Positions 8,066 through 14,291 of a stretch of DNA of 15,492 nucleotides are shown piece after piece. Source of the DNA: JBLNBU01 sp050260215. Lineage in GTDB: Bacteria; Pseudomonadota; Alphaproteobacteria; Rhodospirillales; Magnetospirillaceae. The first letter of the stretch is position 1. The number at the start of each line of letters is the position of its first letter. The stretch spans positions 1-15,492 of the forward strand of contig JBLNBU010000079.1 of NCBI GenBank assembly GCA_050260215.1, read 5' to 3'. The notes beneath the pieces are model-generated. The model had not been told where the DNA came from. It saw only the letters and a list, made by a program, of their open reading frames with translations, and did not search any database. The translations under genes and the position numbers were made by a program.

Positions 8066-8428
8066 ATGATGACGCCGAAGGAACTTTTCGAACGCCGCAA
8101 GCTGCGGACCCGTGCGAGCATCGCCAAGAAGAGCGGCGGGCGTGTGCGCCTGTCGATCTTCCGCTCGAGCAAGCACATCTATGTCCAGGTGATCGACGAC
8201 GTGCAGGGCCGGACCCTGGCGGCCGCCTCCTCGCTCGACAAGGAGCTGAAGGCCGGCCTGAAGACCGGTGCCGACATCGCCGCCGCGTCCGCGGTGGGCA
8301 AGTTGATCGCCGAACGGGCCAAGGCCGCGGGCATCACCGAGGTGGTGTTCGACCGCGGGGGCTACATCTATCATGGCCGCGTCAAGGCGCTGGCCGATGC
8401 GGCCCGCGAAGGCGGCCTGTCTTTCTAA
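8066..8428 (+). CDS. rplR: 50S ribosomal protein L18
   Basis: 120 residues. L18 binds 5S rRNA with L5. The fold shows a basic N-terminus (FERRKLRTRASI), then RLSIFRSSKHIYVQVIDD, the middle segment LAAASSLDKEL, and the C-terminal VVFDRGGYIYHGRVKALADA. Two adjacent ATG codons (8066 and 8069) leave the start uncertain by one residue. The Shine-Dalgarno is weak (AAGGG next to the rplF stop). Confidence 0.95.
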   Translation: MMTPKELFERRKLRTRASIAKKSGGRVRLSIFRSSKHIYVQVIDDVQGRTLAAASSLDKELKAGLKTGADIAAASAVGKLIAERAKAAGITEVVFDRGGYIYHGRVKALADAAREGGLSF

Positions 8429-8440
8429 GGGAACCAGACC

Positions 8441-9079
8441 ATGGCACGTACTCCCAGTTCCGATCGTGACCGGCCCGAGCGCGGCGGTCGTGGCGAGCGC
8501 GGCGAGCGGGGTGACCGCGGCCGCGGCCGCGGCCCCGAGACGCCCCGCGAGCGTGAGGAAAACGAATTCGTCGACAAGCTGGTGCACATCAACCGCGTCG
8601 CCAAGGTGGTGAAGGGTGGCCGTCGCTTCGCCTTCGCCGCCCTGGTGGTGGTCGGTGACGCCAAGGGTCGCGTCGGCTACGGCTCGGGCAAGGCCCGCGA
8701 GGTTCCCGAGGCGATCCGCAAGGCCACCGAGCAGGCCAAGCGCAACATGGTCAAGATCGCACTGCGCGAGGGCCGCACCCTGCATCACGACGCCCAGGGC
8801 CGCTTCGGCGCTGGTCGCGTGGTTCTGCGTGCTGCCCCGGCCGGTACCGGCATCATCGCCGGCGGGCCGATGCGCGCCGTGTTCGAGACCATGGGCGTTC
8901 AGGACGTGGTCGCCAAGTGCCTGGGCACCTCGAACCCGCACAACATGATCAAGGCGACCTTCGACGCCCTGGTCAGCCTGGCCTCCCCGCGTTCGGTCGC
9001 GGCCAAGCGCGGCAAGAAGGTCGGCGACATCATCGGTCGTCGCGACGGCGCTGCCGCCGCTGCGGCTGCCGGCGCCTGA
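8441..9079 (+). CDS. rpsE: 30S ribosomal protein S5 with RG-rich N-terminal extension
   Basis: 212 residues, well over the about 166 of E. coli S5. S5 helps form the mRNA entry channel with S3 and S4 and affects decoding fidelity. The double-stranded RNA-binding core starts at about residue 39 with EENEFVDKLVHINRV. It contains KVVKGGRRFAFAALVVVGD, GYGSGKAREVPEAI and GTGIIAGGPMRAVFE. The extra length is an Arg/Gly-rich, disordered-looking N-terminus (residues 9-31, repeated RG, ERG and DRG units) and an Ala-rich C-terminal tail ending in seven alanines and GA. AAGGG before the ATG and the lack of an internal start near residue 39 support the long form. Confidence 0.96.
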   Translation: MARTPSSDRDRPERGGRGERGERGDRGRGRGPETPREREENEFVDKLVHINRVAKVVKGGRRFAFAALVVVGDAKGRVGYGSGKAREVPEAIRKATEQAKRNMVKIALREGRTLHHDAQGRFGAGRVVLRAAPAGTGIIAGGPMRAVFETMGVQDVVAKCLGTSNPHNMIKATFDALVSLASPRSVAAKRGKKVGDIIGRRDGAAAAAAAGA

Positions 9080-9092
9080 AGGAGAGTAGGCA

Positions 9093-9302
9093 ATGGCTGC
9101 GAAGAAGAAGGCTGCCGAGCCGGCCAAGAAGCTCGTCACGGTCACCCAGGTGCACAGCCCCATCGGCCGCACCGAGGACCAGCGCGCGACCCTGGTGGGC
9201 CTGGGGCTGGGCAAGATGCATCGCACCCGTCAGCTGGAGGACACTCCGGCGGTGCGCGGCATGATCAAAAAGGTCCGCCACCTGCTGCGTGTGGAAGAGT
9301 AG
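9093..9302 (+). CDS. rpmD: 50S ribosomal protein L30
   Basis: 69 residues, slightly longer than the usual about 60 because of a Lys/Ala-rich N-terminus (MAAKKKAAEPAKK). The conserved L30 body VTQVHSPIGR, then QRATLVGLGLGKMHRTRQLED and the end IKKVRHLL is clear, although the family is short. GAAGGAG precedes the ATG. Its position between rpsE and rplO is the standard one. Confidence 0.95.
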   Translation: MAAKKKAAEPAKKLVTVTQVHSPIGRTEDQRATLVGLGLGKMHRTRQLEDTPAVRGMIKKVRHLLRVEE

Positions 9303-9306
9303 TCCA

Positions 9307-9789
9307 ATGAGCAAGCTCAACGACCTGCGCGACAATCCCGGTTCGCGCTACAAGGCCAAGCGGCTCGGCCGCGGCATCGGTTCGGGCAAGGGCAAGACCT
9401 GCGGCCGCGGCGTCAAGGGCCAGACCGCCCGTACCGGCGTGTCGATCAACGGCTTCGAAGGCGGCCAGATGCCCATCTACCGCCGACTGCCCAAGCGCGG
9501 CTTCAACAAGCCCAACGCGCTTGAGTTCGTCGAGGTCAACCTGGGTCGCCTGCAGGCCGCGGTCGACGCCGGCCGCATCGACGCCGCCAAGCCGGTGGAC
9601 ACCGCCGCGCTTCAGGCTGCCGGCCTGGTCGGCAATCCGCGCGATGGGGTGCGCCTGCTTGCGCGTGGCGAGCTGAAGGCCAAACTGACCATCGAGGTGG
9701 TCGGTGCGTCGAAGGCTGCGGTCGCCGCGGTCGAGAAGGCCGGTGGCGCTGTGAAGCTGCCCGCGCCCAAGGCCGCCGCCGAGGGCTGA
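9307..9789 (+). CDS. rplO: 50S ribosomal protein L15
   Basis: 160 residues. L15 is a late-assembling, tunnel-facing protein of the large subunit. The Gly/Lys-rich N-terminal extension is typical (LGRGIGSGKGKTCGRGVKGQ, near residues 18-38). GFEGGQMPIYRRLPKRGF and the VNLGRL segment follow, with a C-terminal domain ending in an Ala-rich tail. The start MSKLNDLRDNPGSR lies 4 bases after the rpmD stop, with GGAAGA inside rpmD as ribosome binding site. It is the last gene before a terminator-like hairpin, so it appears to close the long S10-spc unit. Confidence 0.96.
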   Translation: MSKLNDLRDNPGSRYKAKRLGRGIGSGKGKTCGRGVKGQTARTGVSINGFEGGQMPIYRRLPKRGFNKPNALEFVEVNLGRLQAAVDAGRIDAAKPVDTAALQAAGLVGNPRDGVRLLARGELKAKLTIEVVGASKAAVAAVEKAGGAVKLPAPKAAAEG

Positions 9790-9812
9790 CGCTTCGCGCT
9801 CGAGAACGAGCT

Positions 9813-9851
9813 CTCGGTGCCGGTTCGCAAGGGCCGGCACCGAGCCGTTTT
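9813..9851 (+). terminator. Terminator-like hairpin after rplO
   Basis: A perfect 11-bp stem (CTCGGTGCCGG at 9813-9823 with CCGGCACCGAG at 9834-9844) closes a 10-base loop and is followed by CCGTTTT. The U-tract is short, so termination may be partial. A smaller 5-bp hairpin (9798-9811) precedes it. It suggests that secY is at least partly uncoupled from the ribosomal-protein genes. Confidence 0.7.
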
Positions 9852-9884
9852 CGGGCCATGGTTTCCCGCTCGGCTTTGCAAAGG

Positions 9885-9915
9885 TGACGCCACCGGCGCG
9901 GTGCGCCTGTATAAG
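9885..9915 (+). promoter_or_regulatory. Probable secY promoter
   Basis: TATAAG at 9910-9915 is a good -10 element, but the -35 is poor: TGACGC at 9885-9890 gives a 19-base spacer, while TTGCAA at 9876-9881 is 28 bases away. The surrounding CTGTATAA matches the rpsJ promoter. The leader of about 120 nt to secY contains a 6-bp hairpin (9941-9956) and a CCCCATGGGG palindrome (9998-10007). The position just after the rplO hairpin supports a promoter here. Confidence 0.45.
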
Positions 9916-10042
9916 TGGTGTCGCCGGCGCCTTCTTCCGGCCCTGCCGGGGCAGGGGGGATTGGCGCGGCGGCCGAATTGGTTTATGAGCAGGCGTCCCC
10001 CATGGGGAACGCTGGCACCTTGTGACAAACCCGGAGATTGGC

Positions 10043-11392
10043 ATGGCATCCGCCGCCGAGCAGCTCGCCGCGAACATGAACTTCAGCGTGCTGGCCAAAG
10101 CAACCGACCTCAAGAAGAGGATCTGGTTCACGGTCATCGCACTGGTCGTCTACCGGCTGGGGACCTGGATCCCGCTGCCCGGCGTCGATCCGCACGTGCT
10201 GGGCGACATGTTCAAGCAGTCGGGCGGTGGCGGCATCCTCGGCATGTTCGACATGCTGGCCGGCGGCGCGCTGCACCGCATGACCATCTTCGCGCTGAAC
10301 ATCATGCCGTACATCTCGGCCTCCATCATCATGCAGCTGATGGCGACCGTGGTTCCTTCCCTTGAGTCGATCAAGAAGGAAGGCGAGATGGGGCGCAAGA
10401 AGATCAACCAGTACACCCGCTACCTGACGGTGCTGATCGCGGCCTTCCAGGCCTACGGCATCGCGGTGGGCCTGGAGGGCATGAGCGGGTCGCGCGGGCC
10501 GGCGGTGATGATGGACGACCACATGCTGTTCCGCTTCACCGCGGTGGTGTCGCTGGTCGGCGGCACCCTGTTCCTGATGTGGCTGGGCGAGCAGATCACC
10601 GCCCGCGGCATCGGCCAGGGCACCTCGCTGATCATCATGTCGGGCATCGTGGCCGGCCTGCCGGTCGCCATCGGCAACACCCTGGAGCTGGGTCGCACCG
10701 GCGCCCTGCCGGTGCTGGTGATCATCGGCCTGATCGTCATGAGCGTGGCGGTGATCGCCTTCATCGTCTACATGGAACGCGCCCAGCGCCGGATCATCGT
10801 GCAATATCCGAAGCGCCAGGTGGGCAACAAGATGTTCGGCGGGGAGTCCTCGCACCTACCCCTTAAGGTGAACACCTCGGGCGTCATCCCACCCATCTTC
10901 GCCAGCTCGATTCTTCTTATGCCGGTGACCATCGCGCAGTTCTCGGCGGCGGGCGGCCCGGAATGGCTGACCTCGTTCACGGCGATCATGGGTCGTGGCC
11001 AGCCGTTGTACCTGGCCCTGTATTTGGGTCTTATAATATTCTTTGCCTTCTTTTATACCGCCGTCGTGTTCAACCCGGCGGATACCGCTGACAACCTCAA
11101 GAAGTACGGTGGTTTCATTCCCGGTATCCGCCCGGGCAAGAACACCGCCGACTATCTGGATTATGTCCTTACCCGCCTGACGGTCTTGGGTGCGGCCTAC
11201 CTATCTGCGCTTTCGGTCCTGCCCGAATTGCTGATTGCCAAGTGGTCTGTGCCCTTTTACTTTGGGGGCACCAGTCTTCTGATCGTGGTGACGGTGACTA
11301 TGGATACCGTCGCCCAGATTCAGTCGCATCTGCTGGCACACCAATATGAGGGACTGATCAAGAAGTCCCGATTGAGAGGCCGTCGCGGCTAG
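10043..11392 (+). CDS. secY: Protein translocase subunit SecY
   Basis: 449 residues, a ten-helix inner-membrane protein forming the channel for Sec-dependent secretion and membrane insertion with SecE and SecG. The start at ATG 10043 has GGAG at 10033-10036; an in-frame GTG at 10022 has no such site. The first helix is near residues 27-45, followed by PLPGVDP. The plug and second-helix segment is GGGGILGMFDMLAGGALHRM with MPYISASIIMQL. The cytosolic loop RRIIVQYPKRQVGNK is followed by SSHLPLKVN. The PGIRPG motif at residues 360-365 contains the arginine equivalent to E. coli Arg357, needed for SecA function. From about residue 270 codon use changes clearly towards rarer codons, including tandem ATA at 11033-11038. 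adk follows after 27 bases. Confidence 0.97.
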   Translation: MASAAEQLAANMNFSVLAKATDLKKRIWFTVIALVVYRLGTWIPLPGVDPHVLGDMFKQSGGGGILGMFDMLAGGALHRMTIFALNIMPYISASIIMQLMATVVPSLESIKKEGEMGRKKINQYTRYLTVLIAAFQAYGIAVGLEGMSGSRGPAVMMDDHMLFRFTAVVSLVGGTLFLMWLGEQITARGIGQGTSLIIMSGIVAGLPVAIGNTLELGRTGALPVLVIIGLIVMSVAVIAFIVYMERAQRRIIVQYPKRQVGNKMFGGESSHLPLKVNTSGVIPPIFASSILLMPVTIAQFSAAGGPEWLTSFTAIMGRGQPLYLALYLGLIIFFAFFYTAVVFNPADTADNLKKYGGFIPGIRPGKNTADYLDYVLTRLTVLGAAYLSALSVLPELLIAKWSVPFYFGGTSLLIVVTVTMDTVAQIQSHLLAHQYEGLIKKSRLRGRRG

Positions 11393-11419
11393 GTGTTCGG
11401 GCGGCCCAGAGGGAGGCAC

Positions 11420-12079
11420 ATGAATCTCGTTCTCTTGGGACCGCCCGGCGGCGGCAAAGGTACCCAGGCCAAGCGCCTGCAGGACAAGTACGGCCTGGTC
11501 CAGCTGTCCACCGGTGACATGCTGCGCGCCGCGGTGGCGTCGGGTTCGGAGATCGGCAAGAAGGCCAAGGCCGTCATGGACGCCGGCCAACTGGTCTCCG
11601 ACGACATCGTCATCGGCATCATCGACGAGCGCCTGGATGCGCCCGACGTCAAGGGCGGCGTCATCTTCGACGGCTTCCCGCGGACGGTGGCGCAGGCCGA
11701 GGCGCTGGACGCCATGCTGACCCGCAAGGGCAAGAAGCTGCACTTCGCCATCGAGATCCGCGTCCCCGACGCGCCCATCGTCGAGCGCATCACCGGGCGC
11801 TTCACCTGCGCCAAGTGTGGTGCCGGCTATCACGACAAGTTCCAGCGGCCCAAGGCCGACGGCAAGTGCGACGCCTGCGGCGGCAGCGAGTTCATCCGCC
11901 GCGCCGACGACAACGCCGAGACCGTCAACAAGCGTCTGGCGGCCTATCACGCCCAGACGGCGCCGCTGCTGCCCTATTACGAGGGCAAGGGAATCATGAA
12001 GGTGGTCGACGGCACCCAGGATATCGGAAAGGTCACCAAGGACCTGGAAAACATCCTGGATGCGGCAATTGGAAAATAG
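11420..12079 (+). CDS. adk: Adenylate kinase with zinc-type LID
   Basis: 219 residues. It converts ATP and AMP to two ADP in the cytosol. The P-loop GPPGGGKGTQ is at residues 7-16, with Gly in place of the more common Ala at the fourth position. The AMP-binding region LSTGDMLRAAV and the DGFPRT motif (Arg88) are present. The LID domain is the long type with four cysteines (Cys130, Cys133, Cys150, Cys153; CAKC and CDAC), predicted to hold a structural zinc. The ATG at 11420 gives the canonical MNLVLLGPPG start, with GGGAGG just upstream; the GTG at 11393 would add nine residues and is not favoured. Pairing with secY is common, and transcription is probably shared with it. Confidence 0.97.
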   Translation: MNLVLLGPPGGGKGTQAKRLQDKYGLVQLSTGDMLRAAVASGSEIGKKAKAVMDAGQLVSDDIVIGIIDERLDAPDVKGGVIFDGFPRTVAQAEALDAMLTRKGKKLHFAIEIRVPDAPIVERITGRFTCAKCGAGYHDKFQRPKADGKCDACGGSEFIRRADDNAETVNKRLAAYHAQTAPLLPYYEGKGIMKVVDGTQDIGKVTKDLENILDAAIGK

Positions 12080-12092
12080 GGCTAAGAGCCGG

Positions 12093-12120
12093 TTGACTCT
12101 CGGTTCAGACGCCCTATAAT
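12093..12120 (+). promoter_or_regulatory. Promoter upstream of rpsM
   Basis: TTGACT at 12093-12098 and a perfect TATAAT at 12115-12120 are separated by 16 bases, starting 14 bases after the adk stop. The predicted start is near 12127. It is the closest match to consensus in the window. The transcript would run at once into the hairpin at 12140-12172. Confidence 0.75.
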
Positions 12121-12139
12121 CCCGCACCTTCGGTTTTGC

Positions 12140-12172
12140 CCACGCCGGGTCATCCCCGGCGTGGTGCTTTTT
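12140..12172 (+). terminator. Intrinsic terminator or attenuator before rpsM
   Basis: A perfect 10-bp stem (CCACGCCGGG at 12140-12149, CCCCGGCGTGG read over 12155-12164) closes a 5-base loop TCATC and is followed by TGCTTTTT. It has the full form of an intrinsic terminator. It can end the secY-adk message, but it also lies downstream of the TTGACT/TATAAT promoter and upstream of rpsM, so it could attenuate the rpsM unit. GCACC at 12124-12128 can pair with GGTGC at 12163-12167, which would compete slightly with the stem base. Confidence 0.8.
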
Positions 12173-12232
12173 GCAAGAACCGGCGCAATCCGAAGGGGTG
12201 CGCCTATAGCGACGTTGAAGGAGTAACCAGCT

Positions 12233-12610
12233 TTGGCCCGTATCGCTGGCGTCAATATTCCGACCAACAAGCGCGTGATGATCGCGCTGACCTATATTCA
12301 CGGCATCGGCCGCGCCAAGGCCAGGGAGATCACCGAGAAGCTGGGGATCCCTGAGGAGCGTCGCGTCAATCAGCTGACCGACGACGAGGTGCTCAAGATC
12401 CGCGAGCTCATCGACCGCGACTACCAGGTCGAAGGTGACCTGCGCCGCGCGGTGGCGATGAACATCAAGCGCCTGATGGACCTCGGCTGCTATCGCGGCC
12501 TGCGGCACCGTCGTGGTCTGCCGGTCCGTGGCCAGCGCACGCATACCAATGCGCGCACCCGCAAGGGTCCGGCCAAGCCGATCGCCGGCAAGAAGAAAGT
12601 CACGAAGTAA
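12233..12610 (+). CDS. rpsM: 30S ribosomal protein S13 (TTG start)
   Basis: 125 residues beginning MARIAGVNIPTNKRV. S13 is in the 30S head and forms bridges B1a/B1b with the large subunit, next to S19 and P-site tRNA. The helix-two-turn-helix region HGIGRAKAREI and the basic C-terminal segment RGLPVRGQRTHTNARTRKG are present. The start codon is TTG at 12233, with AAGGAG at 12218-12223 nine bases upstream; no ATG or GTG fits the conserved N-terminus. It opens the last unit, after a promoter and an attenuator-like terminator. rpmJ, often found before it in other bacteria, is absent here. Confidence 0.96.
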   Translation: MARIAGVNIPTNKRVMIALTYIHGIGRAKAREITEKLGIPEERRVNQLTDDEVLKIRELIDRDYQVEGDLRRAVAMNIKRLMDLGCYRGLRHRRGLPVRGQRTHTNARTRKGPAKPIAGKKKVTK

Positions 12611-12622
12611 GGAACACCTCCG

Positions 12623-13021
12623 ATGGCCAAGCCTGCCGCAGCCGCTGCGCGTCCTCGTCGCCGCGAGCGCAAGAACATCACCTCGGGCGTGGCGCACGTC
12701 GCCGCCACGTTCAACAACACCATGATCACCATCACCGACGCCCAGGGGAACACCATCTCGTGGTCGTCGTCGGGCATGCAGGGCTTCAAGGGCTCGCGCA
12801 AGTCGACCCCGTACGCCGCTCAGGTGGCTGCCGAGGACGCCGGCCGCAAGGCGATGGAACATGGCATGCGGACCCTCGAGGTCGAGGTCAAGGGCCCCGG
12901 CGCCGGTCGCGAGTCCGCGCTGCGCGCGCTGCAGGCCGTCGGTTTCTCGATCACCTCGATCCGCGACGTCACCCCGATCCCGCACAACGGCTGCCGGCCG
13001 CGCAAGCGTCGCCGCGTCTGA
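12623..13021 (+). CDS. rpsK: 30S ribosomal protein S11
   Basis: 132 residues. S11 lies on the 30S platform near the E-site mRNA path. After an Ala/Arg-rich N-terminus (MAKPAAAAARPRRRERK) come the family motifs GVAHVAATFNNTMITITD, GFKGSRKSTPYAAQVAAE and VKGPGAGRESALRAL. The ending is TPIPHNGCRPRKRRRV. AAGGAA near the rpsM stop is the probable ribosome binding site. In E. coli rpsD would follow, but here a 111-base gap leads directly to rpoA. Confidence 0.97.
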   Translation: MAKPAAAAARPRRRERKNITSGVAHVAATFNNTMITITDAQGNTISWSSSGMQGFKGSRKSTPYAAQVAAEDAGRKAMEHGMRTLEVEVKGPGAGRESALRALQAVGFSITSIRDVTPIPHNGCRPRKRRRV

Positions 13022-13056
13022 TCGGGCTTTTATACGGTACGAACCGGCCGCCGGCC

Positions 13057-13077
13057 TCCCCGCCGCAAAAGCGGGGA
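13057..13077 (+). other. Hairpin in the rpsK-rpoA gap
   Basis: A 7-bp stem (TCCCCGC at 13057-13063 with GCGGGGA at 13071-13077) closes the loop CGCAAAA. There is no U-tract, so it is not a terminator; an mRNA-stability or translational role is possible. A GC palindrome (CCGGCCGCCGG) lies just upstream. No clear promoter is seen in this gap of about 110 bases. Confidence 0.45.
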
Positions 13078-13132
13078 AGGCATCGGCGGCACGGCCGTTC
13101 CGGTATCTTCGTTCTAGCATGAGGTCACGCTC

Positions 13133-14149
13133 GTGATTCAGAAGAACTGGCAGGAACTGATCAAGCCCAACAAGCTCAACGTCGAGCCGGGCGCCGATCC
13201 GCAGCGCTTCGCCACCGCCGTTGCCGAGCCGCTCGAGCGCGGGTTCGGCATGACGCTGGGCAACTCCTTGCGCCGCGTGCTGCTGTCCTCGCTGCAGGGC
13301 GCCGCGGTCACCGCCATCCAGATCGAGGGCGTGCTCCACGAGTTCTCGTCGATCCCCGGCGTGCGTGAGGACGTCACCGACATCATCCTCAACATCAAGA
13401 CCCTGGGCCTGCGCATGCATGGCGAGGGGCCGAAGCGCATGCACCTGCGTGCCACCGGTCCCGGCGAGGTCAAGGCGGGGATGATCGAGGCTGGCCACGA
13501 CATCGAGATCATGGACCCCGACCTGGTGCTGTGCACCCTGGACGAGGGCGCCAAGCTCAATGTCGAGTTCACCGTCGAGACCGGCAAGGGCTACGTTCCG
13601 GCCACCCAGAACCGCGCCGAGGACTCGCCGATCGGCCTGATCCCGATCGACGCCATCTTCTCGCCGGTGCGCAAGGTCGCGTACAAGGTCGAGAACACCC
13701 GCGTCGGCCAGGTCACCGACTACGACAAGCTGATCATGTCCATCGAGACCAACGGCGCCGTGTCGCCCGACGACTCGCTGGCGCTGGCGGCGCGCATCCT
13801 GCAGGACCAGCTGCAGCTGTTCATCAACTTCGAAGAGCCGACCACCGTGGTCGAGGAAGAGAAGAAGGACGAGCTGCCGTTCAACAAGAACCTGCTGCGC
13901 AAGGTCGACGAACTCGAGCTGTCGGTCCGTTCGGCCAACTGCCTCAAGAACGACAACATCATCTACATCGGCGACCTGGTCCAGAAGACCGAGGCCGAGA
14001 TGCTGCGCACGCCGAACTTCGGCCGCAAGTCGCTCAACGAGATCAAGGAAGTCCTCGCCCAGATGGGTCTCCATCTCGGCATGGAAATCCCCAACTGGCC
14101 GCCGGAGAACATCGAAGAGCTGGCCAAGAAGCTCGAAGAGCCGTACTGA
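13133..14149 (+). CDS. rpoA: DNA-directed RNA polymerase subunit alpha
   Basis: 338 residues with a GTG start; GAGG at 13121-13124 lies 8 bases upstream, and no in-frame ATG fits the N-terminus. The alpha dimer is the scaffold for RNA polymerase assembly. The N-terminal domain (about 1-235) shows FGMTLGNSLRRVLLSSLQG (residues 38-56) and the IPIDAIFSPVRKVAYKVE segment. An acidic linker with EEEKKDE follows. The C-terminal domain (about 255-325) has the DNA-contact helix ELSVRSANCLK, in which Arg266 corresponds to E. coli Arg265, then YIGDLVQKTE and NFGRKSLNEIKE. The C-terminal tail ends in EELAKKLEEPY. rpoA follows rpsK and precedes rplQ, as is universal, but with an unusually structured gap on each side. 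Confidence 0.98.
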   Translation: MIQKNWQELIKPNKLNVEPGADPQRFATAVAEPLERGFGMTLGNSLRRVLLSSLQGAAVTAIQIEGVLHEFSSIPGVREDVTDIILNIKTLGLRMHGEGPKRMHLRATGPGEVKAGMIEAGHDIEIMDPDLVLCTLDEGAKLNVEFTVETGKGYVPATQNRAEDSPIGLIPIDAIFSPVRKVAYKVENTRVGQVTDYDKLIMSIETNGAVSPDDSLALAARILQDQLQLFINFEEPTTVVEEEKKDELPFNKNLLRKVDELELSVRSANCLKNDNIIYIGDLVQKTEAEMLRTPNFGRKSLNEIKEVLAQMGLHLGMEIPNWPPENIEELAKKLEEPY

Positions 14150-14158
14150 GGCTTTTTT
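14136..14158 (+). terminator. Weak terminator overlapping the rpoA stop codon
   Basis: AAGAGCC (14136-14142) can pair with GGCTTTT (14150-14156, one G-U pair) around a 7-base loop that contains the TGA stop, followed immediately by the rest of a six-T run. Only three pairs are G-C, so it is weak. It may reduce rplQ expression relative to rpoA; this is inference. Confidence 0.4.
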
Positions 14159-14166
14159 GGTGACGA

Positions 14167-14189
14167 CCCTCACCCGTCCAGGGTGAGGG
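14167..14189. repeat. Palindromic element between rpoA and rplQ
   Basis: A perfect 9-bp inverted repeat (CCCTCACCC at 14167-14175, GGGTGAGGG at 14181-14189) around GTCCA. The sequence resembles short CCTCACCC-type palindromes dispersed in many alphaproteobacterial genomes, but only one copy is in this window. The rest of the 142-base gap (to 14291) holds the rplQ ribosome binding site and nothing else that I recognise. Confidence 0.55.
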
Positions 14190-14291
14190 GGGCCATCCCG
14201 GCCCGACCGTGACGTACTCCGGCAAGGGGGGGCGGCGCGGAGCGAAATCGGTTCTCGCCCGGCGAGGCCATGCGAAGAGGAGAGTGATCCC

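Noticed and set aside
8470..8540. Tandem repeat DNA in the 5' part of rpsE as a regulatory repeat
   Set aside because: The repetition follows from the Arg/Gly codons of the S5 extension, units are irregular, and the frame is intact.
10022..10042. GTG start of secY seven codons upstream
   Set aside because: There is no ribosome binding site at the right distance, whereas GGAG sits 6 bases before the ATG at 10043 and alphaproteobacterial SecY starts MASAAEQLAA.
11006..11037. TATAAT inside secY (11032-11037) as an internal promoter for adk
   Set aside because: The best -35 (TTGTAC at 11006) needs a 20-base spacer, and the motif comes from rare Leu/Ile codons in a membrane helix. It is too weak without start-site data.
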